64,000 nucleotides of DNA from positions 62,001-126,000 of the forward strand of contig NZ_JARXWB010000015.1 of assembly GCF_029892425.1 (NCBI RefSeq), given 5' to 3'. A model generated the notes under the pieces. It worked only from the letters and a program-made list of their open reading frames with translations. It was not told the origin of the DNA and did not search any database. Shown piece by piece: positions 42,904 through 50,772 of the stretch (the first letter of the stretch is position 1; each line of letters starts with the position of its first letter). The stretch comes from Bradyrhizobium sp. BR13661 (GTDB taxonomy: Bacteria; Pseudomonadota; Alphaproteobacteria; Rhizobiales; Xanthobacteraceae). Both the position numbers and the translations under genes were made by a program.

Positions 42904-43671
42904 ATGCGCGGTCAACCCAAGAACATTTCGCTGCCGCGCCGCCTGATCATTGACCTCATGCACGCCTCGATGGGTGTGCCGTTCGTCTCGCTATCTCGCT
43001 CGCTCAACATCCGCCCCCTGCTGGAGGCCCGGGCTGGCGCCCTGACACCGGCAGGCTGGGCGGCGATGTTCGTCAAGGCGTTCGCCCTGGTGGCGAGGGA
43101 CGAGCCAGTCCTGCGCACAGTCTATGCCAAATGGCCCTGGCCATCGCTCTACGAGCTGCCCTGCAGCGTGGCGTCAGTGGCGATCGCCCGGGTCGAGAAT
43201 GGCGAGGAATGCGTCCTGCCGCAGCGGATCGCCGCCCCGGAGGCCATGGCACTGGGAGCGGTCGATGCCGAGATCCGGCGCGCCAAGACGGCCCCGATCG
43301 ATGATATCCCGATGTTCCGCAAGATCATGCGGGTCACCCGGCTGCCGCTGCCGCTGCGGCGCCTGTCCTGGGCGGTGGGGTTGAATTTCGGCCGGCAGCG
43401 CGGCAATTGGTTCGGCAGCTTCGCGGTGAGCTCGGTTGCCGCCTATGGCGGCGGCGAGCTCCACCCGATCACGCCAGGCCCGTTCATCGTCAGCTATGGC
43501 CTGGTCGAGCCGGACCAGACCATCCATGTCGTGATCCGCTGGGACCACCGGGTGACGGACGCGGCCCCGATCGCGCGGGTCCTGACCCGGCTGGAACAGG
43601 CCCTGAACACTGAAATTGCTGCCGAATTACGCTCAGCCGGCCCCAAGCCGATTCGGGCTGTCGGGACCTGA
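42904..43671 (+). CDS. Stand-alone 2-oxoacid dehydrogenase acyltransferase-type catalytic domain
   Basis: 255 residues from the ATG giving MRGQPKNISLPRRLI. Fold markers of E2 catalytic domains: FVKAFALVARDEPVLR, WFGSFAVSSVAAYGG, and at the end HVVIRWDHRVTDAAPIARVL, corresponding to the DHRxxDG active site with Ala instead of Gly. The lipoyl and E1/E3-binding domains are absent. It probably transfers an acyl group, but not within a normal dehydrogenase complex; no E1 or E3 genes are near. Confidence 0.75.
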   Translation: MRGQPKNISLPRRLIIDLMHASMGVPFVSLSRSLNIRPLLEARAGALTPAGWAAMFVKAFALVARDEPVLRTVYAKWPWPSLYELPCSVASVAIARVENGEECVLPQRIAAPEAMALGAVDAEIRRAKTAPIDDIPMFRKIMRVTRLPLPLRRLSWAVGLNFGRQRGNWFGSFAVSSVAAYGGGELHPITPGPFIVSYGLVEPDQTIHVVIRWDHRVTDAAPIARVLTRLEQALNTEIAAELRSAGPKPIRAVGT

Positions 43672-43681
43672 CCGCGTAGCG

Positions 43682-43759
43682 GTCATCTCGGGGCGGTGCA
43701 GAGCACCAAACCCGGGATCTCGAGATTCCGGGTTCGCTCTTCGAGCGCCCCGGAATGAC
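43682..43759. repeat. Palindromic intergenic repeat, relative of the element at 5209
   Basis: Ends GTCATCTCGGGGC and GCGCCCCGGAATGAC; inner arms CCCGGGATCTCG and CGAGATTCCGGG. One end arm has drifted. It lies immediately upstream of the rpsD promoter and after the acyltransferase gene, where it could also stop upstream transcription. Confidence 0.75.
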
Positions 43760-43769
43760 GGCTAAAGAA

Positions 43770-43798
43770 TTGACAGCGGACCCCAAACTCCCCTAAAA
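43770..43798 (+). promoter_or_regulatory. Sigma-70-type promoter of rpsD
   Basis: TTGACA at 43770-43775 and CTAAAA at 43793-43798 are separated by 17 bases. Transcription would begin near 43805, giving a leader of about 147 bases before the rpsD start. Confidence 0.65.
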
Positions 43799-43808
43799 GC
43801 CGCCTGCT

Positions 43809-43830
43809 CGCGGGCCGTTTTCGGCCCGCG
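43809..43830 (+). promoter_or_regulatory. Perfect 9-bp hairpin at the 5' end of the rpsD leader
   Basis: CGCGGGCCG-TTTT-CGGCCCGCG forms a perfect stem within a few bases of the predicted transcription start. A smaller hairpin, CGGGA-TCA-TCCCG, lies at 43890-43902 nearer the gene. A structured leader could protect the message or serve feedback by S4. Confidence 0.5.
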
Positions 43831-43951
43831 AAGCGTTTCGCGACCCGTGGTCGGCTCCCTCTAGCTTTGGGGATCGGACCTGTCGGTGCCGGGATCATCC
43901 CGTCACACAGGAGGGCGCGTTTCCTCAAACCATGCAACCGAAGAGGACGCG

Positions 43952-44569
43952 ATGACTAAGCGCAGTGAGGCGAAGTACAAGATCGATCGCCGTATGGGCC
44001 AGAACATCTGGGGCCGCCCGAAGAGCCCCGTGAACCGCAGGGAATACGGCCCCGGCCAGCACGGCCAGCGCCGCAAGGGCAAGCTCTCGGACTTCGGCGT
44101 GCAGCTACGCGCCAAGCAGAAGCTGAAGGGCTATTACGCCAACATCAGCGAGCGCCAGTTCCACGGCATCTATGTCGAGGCCAGCCGCCTCAAGGGTGAT
44201 ACCGGCGAGAACCTGATCGGCCTGCTCGAGCGTCGTCTCGACGCGGTCGTGTACCGCGCCAAGTTCGTCTCGACGATCTTCGCCGCGCGCCAGTTCATCA
44301 ACCACGGCCACGTCAAGGTGAACGGCCGCAAGGTCAACATCTCGAGCTACCAGGTCAAGGTCGGCGACGTCGTCGAGGTCAAGGAAGCCTCCAAGCAACT
44401 CGCCCACGTTCTCGAAGCCAGCCAGCTCCCCGAGCGCGACACTCCCGACTATCTCGAAGTCGACCACGGCAAGATGACCGCGAAATACGTGCGCATCCCC
44501 GGCCTCTCCGACGTGCCGTTCCCGGTGCAGATGGAGCCCCATCTGGTCGTCGAATTCTATTCGCGCTAA
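43952..44569 (+). CDS. rpsD: 30S ribosomal protein S4
   Basis: 205 residues from the ATG giving MTKRSEAKYKIDRRMGQNIW, preceded by GAGG; upstream in-frame ATG is in the leader. S4 nucleates 30S assembly by binding 16S rRNA. The S4 RNA-binding domain reads RRLDAVVYRAKFVSTIFAARQFINHGHVKVNGRKV. The Cys motif found in some S4 proteins is absent, as in other Alphaproteobacteria. The gene is monocistronic with its own promoter and terminator, not in the alpha operon. Confidence 0.97.
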   Translation: MTKRSEAKYKIDRRMGQNIWGRPKSPVNRREYGPGQHGQRRKGKLSDFGVQLRAKQKLKGYYANISERQFHGIYVEASRLKGDTGENLIGLLERRLDAVVYRAKFVSTIFAARQFINHGHVKVNGRKVNISSYQVKVGDVVEVKEASKQLAHVLEASQLPERDTPDYLEVDHGKMTAKYVRIPGLSDVPFPVQMEPHLVVEFYSR

Positions 44570-44585
44570 GATTTGAACATCGAAA

Positions 44586-44610
44586 GGCCCCGGTTCGCCG
44601 GGGCCTTTTT
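44586..44610 (+). terminator. Rho-independent terminator of rpsD
   Basis: GGCCCCGG-TTCG-CCGGGGCC followed by TTTTT. An eight-base stem with a TTCG loop, 16 bases after the rpsD stop. Confidence 0.93.
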
Positions 44611-44657
44611 GCTTAAGAGCCACATTTCAGTGGCCGCACTGCTTTAGGAGCCGTCGC

Positions 44658-45725
44658 ATGCTCTACACCCCTCCTCCTGTTGATCCCAAGGCGCCACCGG
44701 TGCGCATCAATCTGCTGTCGGACACGCAGACCAAGCCGACGGCTGCGATGCGCGAGGCGATGGCGCGGGCCGAAGTCGGCGACGAGCAGGTCGGCGACGA
44801 TCCGACCGTGAATGCGCTATGCGAGCGCGTCGCCGCGCTGATGGGCAAGGAGGCTGCCGTCTACATGCCCTCGGGGACGATGTGCAACGTCACCGCGACA
44901 CTGGTGCATTGCCGCCCTGGCGACGAAATCCTCGCGCATGAGACCGCGCACATCATCGCCCGCGAAGGCGGCGCGCATGCTGCGATCGGCGGCTTCCAGG
45001 TGACGCAGCTCAAGGGCGGCGACGGCCAGTTCACGCCGGAGACGTTCCGGAAAGCGCTGCATCCGCGCACCCGCTACCAGCCGACACAGAGGGTCGTCAG
45101 CGTCGAGCAGACCGCCAATATCGGCGGCGGCACGATCTGGAAGAAAGCCGCGCTCGACGAGATCGTCGCGATCGCGAAACAACATGGCCTCGTCACGCAC
45201 ATGGACGGCGCGCGCCTGCTCAATGCGACCGTTGCGACCGGCATCTCGGCGCGCGACATGACTGCGGGCTGGGATTCGGCCTGGATCGACTTCTCCAAGG
45301 GCCTGGGTGCACCGATCGGCGGCGTACTCGCGGGCACGCGCGACTTCATCGACGCGGTCTGGCAGTGGAAGCAGCGCCTCGGCGGCTCGATGCGGCAGGC
45401 CGGAATCTGTGCGGCCGCCTGCATCTACGCGCTCGACCATCACGTCGACCGCCTCGCCGACGATCACGCCAATGCGCGCGCGCTCGCCCGCGGGCTGTCG
45501 CAGATCGCAGGCATCGAGGTGCAGGAGCCCGAGACCAATCTCGTGTTCTTCAAGCCCGACGGCGCCGGCATTCCCGGCGACAAGATGGTCGCGGCACTGC
45601 GTCAGCGCGGCGTGACGCTCGCGATGATGGACGGCCGCATCCGCGCCTGCACCCATCTCGACGTCAATGCCAGCCAGGTCGAGGAAACGATCGGCTATGT
45701 CAGAGAGATCGTGCGCGGGGCGTAG
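44658..45725 (+). CDS. Low-specificity threonine aldolase
   Basis: 355 residues of the beta-eliminating lyase/threonine aldolase family. It splits threonine to glycine and acetaldehyde using PLP. The PLP lysine is Lys214 in DFSKGLGAPIG; other markers are INLLSDTQTKPTAAMREAM, VGDEQVGDDPTVNALCERVA and THMDGARLLNA. A TTTAGGAG ribosome site lies upstream of the ATG. It could belong to folate/one-carbon metabolism through glycine. Confidence 0.92.
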   Translation: MLYTPPPVDPKAPPVRINLLSDTQTKPTAAMREAMARAEVGDEQVGDDPTVNALCERVAALMGKEAAVYMPSGTMCNVTATLVHCRPGDEILAHETAHIIAREGGAHAAIGGFQVTQLKGGDGQFTPETFRKALHPRTRYQPTQRVVSVEQTANIGGGTIWKKAALDEIVAIAKQHGLVTHMDGARLLNATVATGISARDMTAGWDSAWIDFSKGLGAPIGGVLAGTRDFIDAVWQWKQRLGGSMRQAGICAAACIYALDHHVDRLADDHANARALARGLSQIAGIEVQEPETNLVFFKPDGAGIPGDKMVAALRQRGVTLAMMDGRIRACTHLDVNASQVEETIGYVREIVRGA

Positions 45726-45788
45726 CCAAGGCGTTTTCAAGCGAAATGGATGCCGGTTCGCGTAAGGAAAACGCGTCGAGACGAGAGA

Positions 45789-45983
45789 CTACCGCCCCAT
45801 CGCCTGATAGATCAGCGTCTTCAGCTCGAGCTGAATCCGGCCGCGCTGCGACGGTGTCTGCACCATGAAGACCCCGAACAAATCGTCTTCGGGATCGATG
45901 AAGAAAGAGGTCCCGCCGACGCCGTCCCAGCGATACTCGCCAAGCGGCCAGAGCGCCGCGAGGAGCGCGCGGCGCCCGAACAT
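45789..45983 (-). pseudogene. Truncated C-terminal copy of a serine hydrolase
   Basis: 64 residues that end YRWDGVGGTSFFIDPEDDLF, then VFMVQTPSQRGRIQLELKTLIYQAMGR. This aligns with the last 50 residues of the intact upstream gene (LKWDGASGCYLVIDRKQDMF, VLLEQTP, LKQLVYEAM). Only the tail survives; the N-terminal catalytic part is gone and the next upstream base run is the stop of the intact gene. It is best read as the remnant of a tandem duplicate. Confidence 0.7.
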
Positions 45984-45984
45984 G

Positions 45985-47271
45985 TCAGTTCTCCATGGCT
46001 TCATAGACCAGTTGCTTCAATGTCCGCTGGACGCGCTGGCGCTCGGTCGGGGTCTGCTCCAGCAGCACGAAGAACATGTCCTGCTTACGATCGATCACCA
46101 AATAGCAACCGCTGGCGCCGTCCCACTTCAATTCCCCGAGATCACCGGGCGGCGGCGGTTTGGCATTACCGGGATCGGTGCGCACGGCAAACCCAAGTCC
46201 CATGCCAAAACCGTCACCGGGAAAATAGAAGTAGTCCCGCTCAACGCCGGAGTCCTTGCCGGCATGGTCCGATGCCATCAGCTCGAACGTCTTCGGGCTG
46301 AGATAGGTCTTGCCCTCGAACGTTCCTCCATCGACCAGCATCTGCGCAAAGCGCGAAAAGTCCGCCATGGTCGAAACCATGCCGCCGCTGGCGGATTCCC
46401 ACTTCTGGCGAACCTCAGTCCTGTACTCGCGGCCGACCCGGAAATTGCTGTCGTTCGGCAGCGGCTGGGCGAGCCGTTGCAGCCTCTCCGGTTCGGTGAC
46501 GAAGAAGCCTGTATCGGTCATACCGAGCGGATCGAGCAGCTTTTCCTTCTCGAGTTCGAACAATGTCTTTCCGGACACGATCTCCATGATCCGCGCCAGA
46601 ATGTCGGTGGAATGGCCGTACTGCCAGAGCGCGCCGGGCTGATTATGCAGCGGCAGCTTGGCGATCCGCTCGGCGAACTCGGCGAGATCGAATTCGCCCG
46701 CGTAGATGTTGGCGTCGCGATAGGCCTTGCGAACCAGACTGTCGCCGTAGAAGCCGTAGGTGATCCCGGAGGTATGGCGCATCAGGTCGAGAATGGTCAT
46801 GGGCCGGGCCGGTGGTACCAGCTCGAGCGTCTTGGTGCCGTCCTCGGCCTTCTTCTCCTCACCGACCTTCACATTTGCAAAGGAGGGAATGTATTTCGAG
46901 ACGGGATCGTCGAGCTTGATCTTTCCGTCCTGGATCAGTTGCATCGCCACAACGGAGGTGATCACCTTGGTTAACGACGACAGGCGGAAGATCGTCTTGT
47001 CGGTGATCGGCGCCTTGCTGACCACGTCCTGCACGCCGAAGGCTTCGTGATAAACAGGCTTGCCGTGCTGCCTGATCAGCACGGTCGCGCCGGCGATCTT
47101 GCCAGTCGCAACCTCGTTCTTGAAGAACTCGCTGATCTTGCCGAGCTTGTCCGGATTGAAATGCGCACCGGCTGGAATCTCGTAGGTGCCTTCCGCGCGC
47201 GCGAGCGACATCGTCCCGAACGAGACGAGCGCGGCGCAGGCCAAGGCAAATCGTCCAAAACGTGAAATCAT
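45985..47271 (-). CDS. Serine hydrolase of the beta-lactamase class C / esterase family
   Basis: 428 residues from the ATG giving MISRFGRFALACAALVSFGT, with GGAGGGG directly upstream; longer in-frame starts reach into the macro gene. The signal peptide ends LARA before EGTYEI. The Ser-x-x-Lys motif is SLTK at 99-102; a tyrosine motif YGHS replaces YxN. Related proteins are penicillin-binding-like esterases or D-aminopeptidases, mostly not true beta-lactamases. Periplasmic location is inferred from the signal. Confidence 0.88.
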   Translation of the reverse strand: MISRFGRFALACAALVSFGTMSLARAEGTYEIPAGAHFNPDKLGKISEFFKNEVATGKIAGATVLIRQHGKPVYHEAFGVQDVVSKAPITDKTIFRLSSLTKVITSVVAMQLIQDGKIKLDDPVSKYIPSFANVKVGEEKKAEDGTKTLELVPPARPMTILDLMRHTSGITYGFYGDSLVRKAYRDANIYAGEFDLAEFAERIAKLPLHNQPGALWQYGHSTDILARIMEIVSGKTLFELEKEKLLDPLGMTDTGFFVTEPERLQRLAQPLPNDSNFRVGREYRTEVRQKWESASGGMVSTMADFSRFAQMLVDGGTFEGKTYLSPKTFELMASDHAGKDSGVERDYFYFPGDGFGMGLGFAVRTDPGNAKPPPPGDLGELKWDGASGCYLVIDRKQDMFFVLLEQTPTERQRVQRTLKQLVYEAMEN

Positions 47272-47317
47272 ATCCCCTCCACGGAACATGGCGGGGCGGA
47301 GTGTACCGATGACACTG

Positions 47318-47869
47318 TCAGGCACAAGGGCTGCCGAACCGTGCCAAAACGTCCGTGTGCAGGGCGGCGCTTGCCTCCGAGAAGCAGCAGAATATGACGT
47401 GACCGACCGACGGCGCGGCCGGCAGGGCGTCAATGGTCGTATCAATCGCGATCTTCGCGGCCCGGTCGGCAGGAAAGCGGAAAATACCGGTTGAAATCGC
47501 GGGGAATGCCACCGAGGACAGCTCGTGCTTGCCGCAGAGCTCCATCGAACGGCGATAGCAGGAGGCGAGCAGGTCGTCCTCGCCGAGAGTGCCTGCATTC
47601 CAGACCGGCCCGACGGTGTGGATCACGTGCGCGGCCTTGAGCCGGTAGCCTTTGGTGATCTTGGCGTCGCCCGTCTTGCAGCCGTGAAGCATGCGGCACT
47701 CGGCAACCAGGTCGGGCCCGGCCGCCCGATGGATCGCGCCATCGACGCCGCCTCCCCCAAGAAGCGACGAATTTGCGGCGTTGACGATGGCGTCAACGCC
47801 GAGGGTCGTGATGTCGGCAACGATGACGTCAAGCTGGACGCCACCGATCCGGCGCGTCAGCAGCGTCAC
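47318..47869 (-). CDS. Macro-domain protein (ADP-ribose/O-acetyl-ADP-ribose deacetylase type)
   Basis: 183 residues. Macro motifs: VDAIVNAANSSLLGGGGVDGAIHRAAG, then TGDAKITKGYRLKAAHVIHTVGP and ISTGIFRFPADRAA. These form the ADP-ribose pocket of YmdB-type enzymes that remove the acetyl from O-acetyl-ADP-ribose or ADP-ribose from proteins. The gene starts three bases after the grxD stop, so the two form a short operon. Confidence 0.93.
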   Translation of the reverse strand: MTLLTRRIGGVQLDVIVADITTLGVDAIVNAANSSLLGGGGVDGAIHRAAGPDLVAECRMLHGCKTGDAKITKGYRLKAAHVIHTVGPVWNAGTLGEDDLLASCYRRSMELCGKHELSSVAFPAISTGIFRFPADRAAKIAIDTTIDALPAAPSVGHVIFCCFSEASAALHTDVLARFGSPCA

Positions 47870-47872
47870 GGA

Positions 47873-48199
47873 TCAGGCCGCGACGACGACGCCCTTCTCG
47901 GAGAAGAGCTGCTGCAATTCGCCGGCCTGGAACATCTCGCGCACGATGTCGCAACCGCCGACGAATTCGCCCTTCACATAGAGCTGGGGAATGGTCGGCC
48001 AGTTCGAATATTCCTTGATGCCGTTGCGCAGTTCGGCGGATTCGAGCACGTTGAGGCCCTTATAGCCGACGCCGACGTGGTCGAGGATCTGCACGACCTG
48101 GCCGGAGAAGCCGCACTGCGGAAATTGCGGCGTACCCTTCATGAACAGAACCACGTCGTTCGACTTCACTTCGTTGTCGATGAATTCCGCGATGCTCAT
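47873..48199 (-). CDS. grxD: Monothiol glutaredoxin, Grx4 type
   Basis: 108 residues. Active site CGFS in FPQCGFSGQ, with family segments VVLFMKGTPQFP, NWPTIPQLYVKGEFVGGCDIV. CGFS glutaredoxins carry [2Fe-2S] clusters with glutathione and pair with BolA proteins in iron sensing and cluster delivery. The BolA gene often adjacent in Alphaproteobacteria lies 4 kb to the right here, with egt genes and ltrA in between. Confidence 0.95.
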   Translation of the reverse strand: MSIAEFIDNEVKSNDVVLFMKGTPQFPQCGFSGQVVQILDHVGVGYKGLNVLESAELRNGIKEYSNWPTIPQLYVKGEFVGGCDIVREMFQAGELQQLFSEKGVVVAA

Positions 48200-48490
48200 A
48201 TCCGTGTCCTTCTGGGGCTTGAGCCCTCACCTATCAATCCGGGCCGGCTCAGCCGGTCTAACCCGATACCTGCCTATATATGTAGCCCAAACCGTTGTGC
48301 ATCCAAAGTAAAATGGCGGCGAACGGTCCCTGGATGGTCGGCGGGGCTGCCCCTGCGCCATTGCATGATGACACGAATATCATCGCCGGGGAGGACTTTC
48401 ATACCGTAACGGAGCGCCTATCTAGGACGAACCTTGGTTTTGGAACCGGGTCGCGCCAACAACGTTCTCTTGTCCTGTCTGGAGAAAAAC

Positions 48491-49738
48491 GTGACGAAAC
48501 AAGCATCCGCAACGGCCAGTCCGCCGCTTTCGTCACCGTCGGCCGCCCCTGATGGACTCGCTCAGGGGCTGGAGACTGCCTTTCTCGCCGTCCGCAGCGA
48601 GACCGAACGCCGGGCTGCGCCGCTGTCTCCCGAGGACCAGCAGATCCAATCCATGCCGGATGCGAGTCCGGCGAAGTGGCACCGGGCCCATACCACCTGG
48701 TTCTGGGAGCAGTTTCTGCTCGGTGAGCACGCGCCGGGCTATCGGCCGTTCCACCCCGACTTCGCCTTCCTGTTCAATTCCTATTACGTCAGCGCCGGCC
48801 CGCGTCACGCCCGCAATCATCGCGGCGACATCACGCGCCCCAGCGCCAGCGAGGTCGGCGCCTACCGTCGCCATGTCGATGCGGCCGTCGTCAAATTCTT
48901 CCGCGAGGCCGGCGAGGACAAGCTTCGCGAGATCGCGCCGCTGGTTGAGGTTGGGCTCAACCATGAGCAGCAGCATCAGGAACTGATGTTCACCGATATC
49001 CTGCATGCCTTCGCGCAGAACCCGGTCTATCCGGCTTACGACACGGACTGGCGCTTTCCGTCCGCAACGCGCGCCGGCGACGATTGGATGACCCTCAACG
49101 AGGGCATCCACACCGTCGGCCATGTCGACGACAGCTTCCATTTCGACAACGAGAAGCCCGCGCATCGCGCGCTCGTCGGCCCCGTCAAGATCGCGCGCCA
49201 TCTCGTCACCAATGGCGAATGGCTCGCCTTCATGCGCGACGGAGGCTACCGGCGTGCGACGCTGTGGCTGATGGATGGCTTCGCCGCGGCCAGCAAGGAA
49301 GACTGGCAGGCCCCGGGCCATTGGCGCGAGGCCGATGGTGGGTGGCAGGTGATGACACTCGCCGGTCTCAAGCCGGTCGAGCCCGACGCCCCGGTCTGTC
49401 ACATCAGCTATTACGAGGCCGATGCGTTCGCGCGCTGGGCCGGCAAGCACCTGCCGACCGAGATGGAGTGGGAGGTTGCAGCCCGCGCAGGCCAGCTCAA
49501 CGACGCCTTCGGCATCGTCTGGCAGTGGACGCGCTCGTCGTATTCGCCGTACCCCGGCTACCGCGCCATCGACGGCGCGCTCGGCGAGTACAACGGCAAG
49601 TTCATGGTCAACCAGCTGGTGTTGCGCGGTTCCTCGCTGGCGACGCCTGACGGTCATAGCCGTGTCACATATCGCAACTTCTTCTATCCGCACCACCGTT
49701 GGCAGTTCACGGGGTTGCGGCTCGCTGACTATTTCTAG
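48491..49738 (+). CDS. egtB: Ergothioneine biosynthesis protein EgtB
   Basis: 415 residues from a GTG with GGAG nine bases upstream. A DinB-like N-domain supplies the iron histidines (WHRAHTTWFWEQF and LNHEQQHQELM), and a formylglycine-generating-type C-domain follows (VGPVKIARHLVTNGEWLAFM, VCHISYYEADAFARWAGKHLPTEMEWE, FTGLRLADYF). EgtB is the iron enzyme that joins trimethylhistidine to a sulfur donor thiol and oxidises it. The next gene supplies trimethylhistidine. The final lyase gene (egtE) is not here. Confidence 0.93.
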   Translation: MTKQASATASPPLSSPSAAPDGLAQGLETAFLAVRSETERRAAPLSPEDQQIQSMPDASPAKWHRAHTTWFWEQFLLGEHAPGYRPFHPDFAFLFNSYYVSAGPRHARNHRGDITRPSASEVGAYRRHVDAAVVKFFREAGEDKLREIAPLVEVGLNHEQQHQELMFTDILHAFAQNPVYPAYDTDWRFPSATRAGDDWMTLNEGIHTVGHVDDSFHFDNEKPAHRALVGPVKIARHLVTNGEWLAFMRDGGYRRATLWLMDGFAAASKEDWQAPGHWREADGGWQVMTLAGLKPVEPDAPVCHISYYEADAFARWAGKHLPTEMEWEVAARAGQLNDAFGIVWQWTRSSYSPYPGYRAIDGALGEYNGKFMVNQLVLRGSSLATPDGHSRVTYRNFFYPHHRWQFTGLRLADYF

Positions 49739-49788
49739 TTCTCATCCGACGATAAATGCGCGCCGGACAGCGCGTTCAGGAGAGTATC

Positions 49789-50760
49789 ATGAATGTGCAC
49801 GCCAGCGCTTTGGCCGAAGCCCATCTTCCCGACGAACAGACCACCGCCTTTGCCCGCGAGGCCATCGAGGACCTCTCGCAGCAGCCAAAAAAACTGTCGC
49901 CGAAATATTTCTACGACGCGACCGGGTCGGAGCTGTTCGAGGCGATCACGCGCCTGCCGGAATATTATCCGACGCGCACCGAGCTTGCGATCCTGAGGGA
50001 ACGTGGCAGCGAGATCGCAAAGATCATTCCCGAGAATGCCGCGCTGGTGGAATTCGGCGCCGGCGCGACCACGAAGGTCCGTCTGCTGCTGAACCAGTCG
50101 AGGTTCGCGGCCTATGTCCCGGTCGATATCTCCGGCGATTTCCTGCAGGCGCAGGCCAATGGCCTGAAGCGCGACTTCCCTTCGCTCGGCATCTATCCGG
50201 TGGCCGCCGACTTCACGACGCCGTTCGAGCTGCCCAAGGCGGTCGCATCAATGCCGAAGGTCGGCTTCTTCCCGGGCTCGACCATCGGCAATTTCGAGCC
50301 TGAAGAGGCGCAGGCTTTCCTGAAGAGTGCCCGCCAAATCCTCGGCAAGGGCGCGCAGATGATCATCGGCGCCGACCTCGAGAAGGAAGAGCGCCTGCTC
50401 CATGCCGCCTATAACGATGCGGCCGGCGTCACCGCGCGGTTCAATCTCAATGTGCTGGTGCGGATCAACCGCGAGCTCGGCGGCAATTTCGACCTCTCCG
50501 CCTTCACTCATGGTGCGATCTACAATCACGAGCGACACCGGATCGAGATGCATCTGATCAGCCGGAAGAGCCAGACCGTACGCATGCTCGGCACCAGCTT
50601 CTCGTTCCGGCCGGGCGAAAGCATCCACACCGAGAACAGCTACAAATACAGTATCGAGCGTTTTGCAGCGCTGGCGCAGAGCGCCGGCTGGCGCGTGCGC
50701 GAGAGCTGGACGGACGCTGCGAAGATGTTCTCGGTGCATGCGCTGGAGGCGGCGGAGTAA
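49789..50760 (+). CDS. egtD: L-histidine N-alpha-methyltransferase EgtD
   Basis: 323 residues from the ATG giving MNVHASALAEAHL with AGGAGA upstream. It trimethylates histidine using S-adenosylmethionine in the first step of ergothioneine synthesis. Family marks: LPEYYPTRTELAIL, VEFGAGATTKVRLLL (SAM site), FFPGSTIGNFEP and FNLNVLVRINRELGGNFD. It follows egtB by 50 bases in the same direction, a compact two-gene arrangement common in Alphaproteobacteria. Confidence 0.94.
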   Translation: MNVHASALAEAHLPDEQTTAFAREAIEDLSQQPKKLSPKYFYDATGSELFEAITRLPEYYPTRTELAILRERGSEIAKIIPENAALVEFGAGATTKVRLLLNQSRFAAYVPVDISGDFLQAQANGLKRDFPSLGIYPVAADFTTPFELPKAVASMPKVGFFPGSTIGNFEPEEAQAFLKSARQILGKGAQMIIGADLEKEERLLHAAYNDAAGVTARFNLNVLVRINRELGGNFDLSAFTHGAIYNHERHRIEMHLISRKSQTVRMLGTSFSFRPGESIHTENSYKYSIERFAALAQSAGWRVRESWTDAAKMFSVHALEAAE

Positions 50761-50772
50761 GACTCCGGCGCC

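Noticed and set aside
45985..47271. Antibiotic-resistance beta-lactamase call for the serine hydrolase
   Set aside because: The Ser-x-x-Lys motif is present, but the tyrosine motif differs from class C enzymes and most relatives are esterases or peptidases.
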